Shown here one piece after another: positions 52,334 to 57,836 of a stretch of 57,836 nt of DNA. Origin of the DNA: Chloroflexi bacterium HGW-Chloroflexi-3 (GTDB lineage: Bacteria > Chloroflexota > Anaerolineae > Anaerolineales > Anaerolineaceae). The notes beneath the pieces are model-generated. The model was not told the origin of the DNA, did not search any database, and saw only the letters and a list, made by a program, of their open reading frames with translations. The first letter of the stretch is position 1, and every line of letters starts with the position of its first letter. Location of the stretch: contig PHBX01000021.1 of NCBI GenBank assembly GCA_002842045.1, positions 1-57,836 on the forward strand. Direction: 5' to 3'. The translations under genes were made by a program, and so were the position numbers.

Positions 52334-53221
52334 GTGATAAAAATTCACAAATTAACCAAAAATTACGGAAAAAATCGCGGGGTTTTAAATCTTGACTTTG
52401 AAATTCCTCAAGGCGAGATTTTTGGGTATCTCGGTCCCAATGGAGCAGGAAAAACGACCACCATTCGCCTATTGCTGGGTTTCTTGAATCCAGACGAAGG
52501 CTGTTGTGTTATAAAAAATTTAGATTGTCGTAAAGAAGCTGCAGAAATTCAAAAATTTGTTGGATATTTGCCGGGTGAGATTGAATTTCTGGACGGCATG
52601 TATGCTTATGAATTTTTGAATTTAATTGCAAACATGCGCAGGTTGAAATCCAATTATAAAAAAGAGCGATTAATTGACATCCTTGAATTGGACACAAAAG
52701 GCAAGATCAGGAAAATGTCCAAAGGCATGAAACAAAAGCTTGGATTGGTTGCCGCTATGATGCATGACCCAGAAATTCTAATCTTAGATGAACCTACCAG
52801 TGGTCTCGATCCATTGATGCAACAACGGTTCGTCTCATTGATCAAAGAAGAAAAAACAGCTGGAAAAACAGTTTTGATGTCGTCCCACAGTTTTGAAGAA
52901 ATTGAGCACACCTGCGACAGAGCTGGTATCATTCGTGAGGGAAACCTTGTAACTGTTGAAGATATCAGTGTACTACAAGCTTCCCAAAGAAAATCCTATA
53001 CTGTTACGTTCAAAAATTCAAGTTCAGTTCAAGAATTTCTAAAGTTTGGATTCAAAATCATGTCATCCAATTCGAACATAGTAGAGGTAGAAATCCAGGA
53101 TAATCTGAAAGAATTCTTGGAAGTCTTAACCCGACTTGATGTGATCGGTTTAGACACTGTCAAACTCAGCTTAGAAAATGTTTTTATGCAATATTATGGC
53201 AAGGAGGATAAAAATGATTAA
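52334..53221 (+). CDS. ABC transporter ATP-binding protein
   Basis: The GTG at 52334 is favoured: GGAG lies upstream, the domain starts at once (IKIHKLTKNYG), and the TTG at 52295 falls inside a palindrome. About 295 residues with Walker A GPNGAGKTTTIRLLLG, signature MSKGMKQKL (variant of LSGGQ), Walker B ILILDEPTSGLDP and switch SSHSF. Its stop overlaps the permease start by 8 bases. Natural-resistance or antibiotic exporters (CcmA/DrrA-like) fit; substrate unknown. Confidence 0.9.
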   Translation: MIKIHKLTKNYGKNRGVLNLDFEIPQGEIFGYLGPNGAGKTTTIRLLLGFLNPDEGCCVIKNLDCRKEAAEIQKFVGYLPGEIEFLDGMYAYEFLNLIANMRRLKSNYKKERLIDILELDTKGKIRKMSKGMKQKLGLVAAMMHDPEILILDEPTSGLDPLMQQRFVSLIKEEKTAGKTVLMSSHSFEEIEHTCDRAGIIREGNLVTVEDISVLQASQRKSYTVTFKNSSSVQEFLKFGFKIMSSNSNIVEVEIQDNLKEFLEVLTRLDVIGLDTVKLSLENVFMQYYGKEDKND

Positions 53222-54017
53222 TTTTCCCCTATTTCGAGTCAATATTAAATTCAACTACATTATTTGGCTTATTTTTGCAGGCATCTTGTTGATGTATTTT
53301 TCGATCATTGCAAGTTTGTACAACCCGGCAACCATCAACTCGATGAAAGCGATGCTGGAAGCCCTCCCTCCTCAACTGGTCGATGCGATGAAATTTACCA
53401 TTCCTGATCCAACGTTAGTCGGATTTTTGGCTGGCTATTATTATGGCTTTTTGATTCTATTGTTTCCTTTGGTTTACACAGTTATTATGGCGGATCGAAT
53501 GATTGCCAAATTTGTCGACCAAGGTTCGATGGCATTTTTACTTTCAACACCAAATTCGAGAGTGAAAATCGCTTTTACGCAAGCCGTTTTCTTTATGAGC
53601 AGCATCATACTATTAGTGTTTTTACTGATTGTTGTTGGAATATTAGCCTGTGAGAGTATGTACCCCGGAATGCTCGATATTCCTGTATTTATGACCATAA
53701 ATCTGGGCGTCATTATGCTCTACTTTTCCTTGAGTGGAATCGGTTTTTTTTTCTCCTGTTCATTCAATCAAAGCAAACATTCGTTAGCACTGGGCGGCGG
53801 TATTCCCGTTGCTTTTTTCCTGCTGAATTTGCTATCTGGAGTAAGTGAAGAAGTATCAGGATTAAAATACTTAACCTTAACAACTTTATTTGACCCCATT
53901 GCAATTATTTCAAAAAGCGATTCGGTAGTTCCTGCGTTTATTGCTCTCTTTATGATTGGATTGATATTATATTCATTGGGTATTTACATTTTTTCAAAAA
54001 AAGATCTTCCTTTGTAA
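53214..54017 (+). CDS. ABC transporter permease (ABC-2 type)
   Basis: The ATG at 53214 has AAGGAGG six bases upstream and gives 267 residues with six helices. It opens INFPLFRVNIKFNYIIWLIF and includes FLAGYYYGFLILLFPLVYTV and the membrane-rich C-terminus. Together with the ATPase before it this forms an exporter of two genes; no substrate gene is adjacent. Confidence 0.87.
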   Translation: MINFPLFRVNIKFNYIIWLIFAGILLMYFSIIASLYNPATINSMKAMLEALPPQLVDAMKFTIPDPTLVGFLAGYYYGFLILLFPLVYTVIMADRMIAKFVDQGSMAFLLSTPNSRVKIAFTQAVFFMSSIILLVFLLIVVGILACESMYPGMLDIPVFMTINLGVIMLYFSLSGIGFFFSCSFNQSKHSLALGGGIPVAFFLLNLLSGVSEEVSGLKYLTLTTLFDPIAIISKSDSVVPAFIALFMIGLILYSLGIYIFSKKDLPL

Positions 54018-54034
54018 ATAGTCATGAATAATAT

Positions 54035-55660
54035 TTAATTTGTTTTAAGAGTTTGCGAACCCAGGTATTCCTTGCGTTGTGTAATAAAATTCAGAAATTC
54101 ATCGACTGCCTGGTTATATGCATCCAGATCAACCAGGCTTCTTTCTTCATTGATCGAATGAATCAGATCTGAATATTGATTCACCAGTGTTTCCAAATTA
54201 TCACCTTGAAAAACCTCTTCATATATCAGTTTTAATTTATCTTCATAGAGCGTTCTAAAGGATGCATTACCAAGAAAACGCGAGATTAACACATTTTGAC
54301 CACCACCCATTCCACCATGTCCGCCCATCCTTCCTCCGGGAAAAGCAGTAGGGACTTCAGAAAGAGTGATATCGTAGGTTGCAGATCCCCCCAATTTTCC
54401 GAAACTCTCATTCGCATCCCACATCAATACCGTGAACTGGCTGGAAACATCATCATAATACAGGTAAAAATTGTTGTTCATGCCTATCATCGAATCAGTG
54501 TTGACCACCATCGCGTTGACTGCCAGATACAAGGCGAACGAATCCACATCCAACCATTCTGGCAATTCTTTTTCAAAAGCCTGATCGTCTGTTTCTTCTA
54601 AGAATTTCATAAAAGAAATTAATGGCAAGAAGTCAGCATCATTTTTTCGGGTTTGTTGGGTAAAACTTTCCGTATAACTGCTGGGATCCTCCCCCTTATA
54701 ATTCAAGGTTGAACCTAATTCAGCTTTATACAGAACCCCATTACTATTTTCAAAGTTTTCATCCAGATACACCTGGTTTACCAATTCCGAAATCACATAG
54801 AGTTTTTCCTCTGTATCATTTATCTTAAACCCGGTATAGGCTGTCTGGGTGGCAGGCAAACCCACCAGGTTGGCAATGTGATTGGTGATTGGTTCCTCCA
54901 ATAAAGCCTCATCATAGGAAGCCCCATAAGTTCGAATCGCCAGCGCAGTATAGCCCTGATAGGTTTGACCGGTTACAAACTCGTCAAATTTAATCATGAA
55001 TGGGATTTTCACCTCACCATCATTCTGACCCAATCGATTCATTTCTGGAAAACCACCTATTCCAGGAGCAGGAATGTTACCCTGTTGATCATCTGCTTGC
55101 CCATCAAAGTTGGGCGGAATTTGATCGTTATCCGGGTTTTCCTCGTCCGTTACGGGTGGTTGTAGGTCCTGTGGTGGCTGAGTTCGTTCCCCAAAATTTG
55201 GTCTTACTCTCCCTTCTGGCATTTGTGGCATATCCTCCAGATCGGGTTGTTGCCCCTCAAAATTCCCCTGCCCCATCCCAACTGGATTCATTTTTCCACC
55301 CAATGCCGAGCGCAAGGAAGCGTTTCCCTTCAGGCGAATACCCACATCATTGATGCGAACACCATCAATGATCACATCTGCATGAAAGTAATCTTTCTCA
55401 CCGGTTTGCTGATAGGTGGTGATCATGGTGTCATAATCTTCATCGGACATGATCACTTGAATGCTGTGAATGATCGTTTCATCAAACAACTCTTTATTAT
55501 TTGAAAAATCATTCTCTTTTCCACTTACCCATTCTGTTTCCAAATTGGATTGGGTGGTATAAGCTCTAACTCTCTGTTCTCCTAAAACAAACGTAAACAA
55601 AGAAAGAACCAGAATAACCAATAATATAATGGGAAAGTAACGACGAAATGTAAGACTCAT
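54035..55660 (-). CDS. CotH-family atypical kinase, extracytoplasmic
   Basis: This 541-residue protein has a signal/anchor (YFPIILLVILVLSLFTFVLG), then an N-terminal strand domain with RLKGNASLRSALG, a Gln/Pro-rich linker (about 125-205), the CotH kinase core (ALAIRTYGASYDEALLEEPI, LYVISELVNQVYLD) and the catalytic WDANESFGKLGG. A Gly/Met-rich insert (GGRMGGHGGMGGGQ) precedes ISRFLG. CotH kinases phosphorylate secreted proteins. It is the last gene of the VTC-DUF4956-CotH operon. Confidence 0.88.
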   Translation of the reverse strand: MSLTFRRYFPIILLVILVLSLFTFVLGEQRVRAYTTQSNLETEWVSGKENDFSNNKELFDETIIHSIQVIMSDEDYDTMITTYQQTGEKDYFHADVIIDGVRINDVGIRLKGNASLRSALGGKMNPVGMGQGNFEGQQPDLEDMPQMPEGRVRPNFGERTQPPQDLQPPVTDEENPDNDQIPPNFDGQADDQQGNIPAPGIGGFPEMNRLGQNDGEVKIPFMIKFDEFVTGQTYQGYTALAIRTYGASYDEALLEEPITNHIANLVGLPATQTAYTGFKINDTEEKLYVISELVNQVYLDENFENSNGVLYKAELGSTLNYKGEDPSSYTESFTQQTRKNDADFLPLISFMKFLEETDDQAFEKELPEWLDVDSFALYLAVNAMVVNTDSMIGMNNNFYLYYDDVSSQFTVLMWDANESFGKLGGSATYDITLSEVPTAFPGGRMGGHGGMGGGQNVLISRFLGNASFRTLYEDKLKLIYEEVFQGDNLETLVNQYSDLIHSINEERSLVDLDAYNQAVDEFLNFITQRKEYLGSQTLKTN

Positions 55661-55674
55661 TTCAAGCCCTTCTA

Positions 55675-56355
55675 CTATAAGTCGGTGTTATTGTAACCAG
55701 CAATCAAAGTGACTTTATTATTACCATTCAGATTCCTAATCTCAGTCAAAAATTCCTGAATCTGGCTGGATTTCTTCATCCCAATGCTGTAGGTTAATTC
55801 TGTCAACATGCCACTATGAACAGAATCGACACTGATCAATTCTGAAGATGTGGTGAACTTGAGAAATGGAGTATCAAATAGTTTATCGAATGGTGTTCCA
55901 TTCGAAACCTGTACCCGTAAAATCTGACTTGCCATCTCTCGCGCGAACCAGTTGAAACGCGTCATTAATAAGATCATCAAACTGATGACGATAGCCGCGA
56001 CGACTGCGAGGAAGTAGAATTTTGTACCAACAGCCATACCCACAGCCATGGTGAAAAAGATAAAGCCCACATCCCTGGTTTCTTTAACCGCATTTCGGAA
56101 GCGGATGATGGACAGAGCCCCAATTAACGAGAAAGCCCTGGCAATGTTGGAACCAACAATCATCATCACCAGTGCAACCACCATGCCATTAATCACCAGG
56201 GTGAACACAAAACTTTGTGTATAAGAAGTACCTCGATGGGTCTGTTTGTAAATCCAACCAATAAAGGCACTCAAAAAAAAGCTGAGTACCATCACGATGA
56301 CAACATCCAATACTGAAAATTCCCCGGTTAAATCTTGAAAAGTGAAAATATCCAT
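55675..56355 (-). CDS. DUF4956 membrane protein
   Basis: This 226-residue protein has four hydrophobic segments in its first 140 residues and the conserved IARAFSLIGALSIIRFRNAV and TRDVGFIFFTMAVGMAVGTK of DUF4956. The C-terminal soluble domain is about 80 residues. AAAGGAG lies 9 bases before the ATG. The family is regularly found with VTC and CotH proteins, as here, with unknown joint role. Confidence 0.9.
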   Translation of the reverse strand: MDIFTFQDLTGEFSVLDVVIVMVLSFFLSAFIGWIYKQTHRGTSYTQSFVFTLVINGMVVALVMMIVGSNIARAFSLIGALSIIRFRNAVKETRDVGFIFFTMAVGMAVGTKFYFLAVVAAIVISLMILLMTRFNWFAREMASQILRVQVSNGTPFDKLFDTPFLKFTTSSELISVDSVHSGMLTELTYSIGMKKSSQIQEFLTEIRNLNGNNKVTLIAGYNNTDL

Positions 56356-56386
56356 GTTCGAACTCCTTTAATAAAATTTTTCAAAA

Positions 56387-57160
56387 TTAAATTACTGATC
56401 GTAAATAATTTGCTGAAAATGCTGGAAAAACATTGGATGGATCGATACTGCGACAATATTTGCTGACCCGTACCATTCGTAAGTTGTAACTGGCGACCAT
56501 CTCGGTTAACCAGTAAGGGATACGCTCATTAACTTTTATTTCCATGATTACCTGATCCGGATTAAACATTAGTGAGGTCTGAGTTAAATCATTGATTCGT
56601 AATGGATAGGTCTGAGACACCATATTTGTATCAAATGTGATTCTTAATCCAAGGTCAAAATCTCCACCCACAAAAGCCTGTCGTTGATAATGAACAATAC
56701 TCACGGGTCTCAGGTTGTAATGCCAAGTGAAGGACTGGATTTCTTTATAAATCTCATTATCTTTATTACTTAACTCAGCAGGCAGTTGACGAAGATTACA
56801 CAAAGTAATGGCGTCATTGTAAGGTAAAATGATCCGTCGCTTTTGTGTAACACGATCAATACGTTGTTTGATCTCAACAAATACAGGCGAATCTGCGGTA
56901 ACCTCCCCATTAGAATCATAATTTCGTATGCGGAGTTTTCTCCGATACCGCACTCCATCCATTTTTTCCCAATAACAGCGATAATCAGGTGAGTCGTAAT
57001 AAAGACTGGTAATCGAATAATGTCCATTCCCATTACCGTGTTCATCCGGTTGGAGATAATCATGCAGCGTTTTTCGAATTTCTTCGGCTTTTTTCATAGT
57101 AATCAGGTACTTCAATTCAAATCGATTAAAATACCGGATGGTATGGCTGAGCGTAGTCAT
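56387..57160 (-). CDS. VTC-domain polyphosphate polymerase-like protein
   Basis: The ATG at 57160 has AGAGGAG upstream and gives 257 residues. The VTC tunnel motifs are FNRFELKYLITMKKAEEIRK, YSITSLYYDSPDYRCYWEKM, VEIKQRIDRVTQKRRI and IMEIKVNERIPYWL, with the basic and acidic residues of the triphosphate tunnel. The yeast VTC domain makes polyphosphate from ATP; bacterial relatives are less studied. First gene of the operon. Confidence 0.87.
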   Translation of the reverse strand: MTTLSHTIRYFNRFELKYLITMKKAEEIRKTLHDYLQPDEHGNGNGHYSITSLYYDSPDYRCYWEKMDGVRYRRKLRIRNYDSNGEVTADSPVFVEIKQRIDRVTQKRRIILPYNDAITLCNLRQLPAELSNKDNEIYKEIQSFTWHYNLRPVSIVHYQRQAFVGGDFDLGLRITFDTNMVSQTYPLRINDLTQTSLMFNPDQVIMEIKVNERIPYWLTEMVASYNLRMVRVSKYCRSIDPSNVFPAFSANYLRSVI

Positions 57161-57354
57161 GGATACTCCTCTTAATTTTCGGATTAATTTCAATCTTGTA
57201 TTCAGTTATAGTCTAAAAAATAAGACTGTGAAGGAGCCATGAAGAAACTGTGAATTGGCTGAGAAAATTGAAAAAATCGCCATTTTTCACAGCTTCTTCA
57301 AAGAATTTGTTATTATGCTTATGTGGTAAACAGATTAGAATTAGAAAGATTAAG

Positions 57355-57744
57355 ATGTTGAAAGTATTAATTGTAGACGATGACCCGAAATTGCTAAAAA
57401 TGTTGCAACGCACATTGATATACGAAAATTTAACGGTGTTTACAGCCAGTAACGGTGTGGAGGCTCTTCCCCTCGTGACTACTCAACAACCCGATCTAAT
57501 CATCCTGGACTGGATGATGCCGCAAATGGATGGCTTGACCTTTATTCAACGCTTACGAGATCAAGACAACCGCACGCTGGTTTTGATGCTTACTGCCCGA
57601 GATGCGATCGAAAATCGGGTAGAAGGATTGGAGTCTGGTGCGGATGATTATTTGGTAAAGCCTTTTGCCCCAGCTGAGTTGGTAGCCAGGGTACATGCCA
57701 TCCTGCGTCGCGTGGAAAATAAACCTGAGCAGAAGAAATGTTAG
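57355..57744 (+). CDS. OmpR-type response regulator, receiver domain only (truncated)
   Basis: From ATG 57355 the 129-residue protein has a complete receiver domain: acidic pair VDDD, phospho-Asp in IILDWMMPQMDG, Thr in LTARD and Lys in DDYLVKPFAPAEL. The frame stops right after the linker (RRVENKPEQKKC) where the winged-helix DNA-binding domain should begin. Two direct repeats follow immediately, so a mobile element may have cut it. It is divergent from the VTC operon and may have regulated it. Confidence 0.8.
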   Translation: MLKVLIVDDDPKLLKMLQRTLIYENLTVFTASNGVEALPLVTTQQPDLIILDWMMPQMDGLTFIQRLRDQDNRTLVLMLTARDAIENRVEGLESGADDYLVKPFAPAELVARVHAILRRVENKPEQKKC

Positions 57745-57750
57745 GAAAAC

Positions 57751-57787
57751 TTCAAAAGTGAACTCAACGCAAATTCAAAAGTGAACT
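57751..57787. repeat. two copies of TTCAAAAGTGAACT near the window end
   Basis: Exact 14-base copies at 57751-57764 and 57774-57787, 23 bp apart, follow the truncated response regulator. Repeated end sequences of this type occur at ends of IS21-like elements; the element itself would lie beyond the window. Confidence 0.6.
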
Positions 57788-57836
57788 GCTTTCGGCAAAT
57801 AAGAAATGGGCAGATGGGTTGAGTAAACGAGTTTAC

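Overview
The window looks like a low-GC piece of an Anaerolineae-type (Chloroflexota) chromosome. This is inferred from family content, not from a search. The pointers are a MalT-like NTPase/BTAD regulator, DUF5317, an Os1348-like NHLP small protein, a GPH-type MFS carrier, a CAP-LysM remnant, a SipW-type signal peptidase fused to DUF5305 and EAL domains, a CotH/DUF4956/VTC operon and a heliorhodopsin remnant. No rRNA, tRNA or CRISPR array was recognised. One intact insertion sequence lies at 35.8-37.2 kb.

Layout. 0-5.8 kb: on the minus strand, a BTAD regulator, a 45-residue hydrophobic peptide gene with its own hairpin terminator, DUF5317, an NHLP-like small protein and an HD-GYP-like protein. 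6-11.5 kb: a truncated hypothetical, a broken zinc-ribbon protein, a tldD-tldE pair and a dead CAP-LysM gene. 11.6-18.1 kb: small enzymes, then MFS transporter, esterase and PHP hydrolase, then a deletion-fused kinase/EamA remnant. 18.2-22.8 kb: SulP permease, HAD phosphatase, SurE, TauE/SafE and an HhH protein. 23.3-24.0 kb: a VapBC-type toxin-antitoxin pair with tandem palindromic operators. 24.2-27.7 kb: a structured leader RNA, a small secreted protein, a SipW-DUF5305-EAL fusion and an RTX-repeat protein. 27.7-35.8 kb: methyltransferases, VOC, CPBP, membrane proteins, and a TetR-epimerase pair. 37.2-47.8 kb: an ADP-ribosylglycohydrolase, then mostly broken genes (esterase, GNAT, antitoxin, heliorhodopsin, HlyD/ABC exporter, MBL hydrolase, prenyltransferase-like). 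47.9-54.0 kb: a methyltransferase, membrane proteins and an ABC transporter behind a perfect palindrome. 54.0-57.8 kb: the CotH-DUF4956-VTC operon, divergent from a truncated response regulator.

Two neighbourhoods look like coherent, little-described systems. The first (24.2-27.7 kb) joins a signal peptidase of the type that processes secreted fibre subunits to a degenerate, probably c-di-GMP-binding EAL domain. It sits between a small secreted putative substrate and an RTX protein, behind a folded leader RNA. The second (0.4-5.8 kb) combines a SARP-like regulator, a separately terminated hydrophobic micro-peptide, an NHLP-type leader-like protein and an HD-GYP-like protein, and suggests peptide-based signalling or a RiPP-like product. 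A further striking feature is decay: about two dozen genes carry a single nonsense codon, a frameshift or an internal deletion beside healthy genes.
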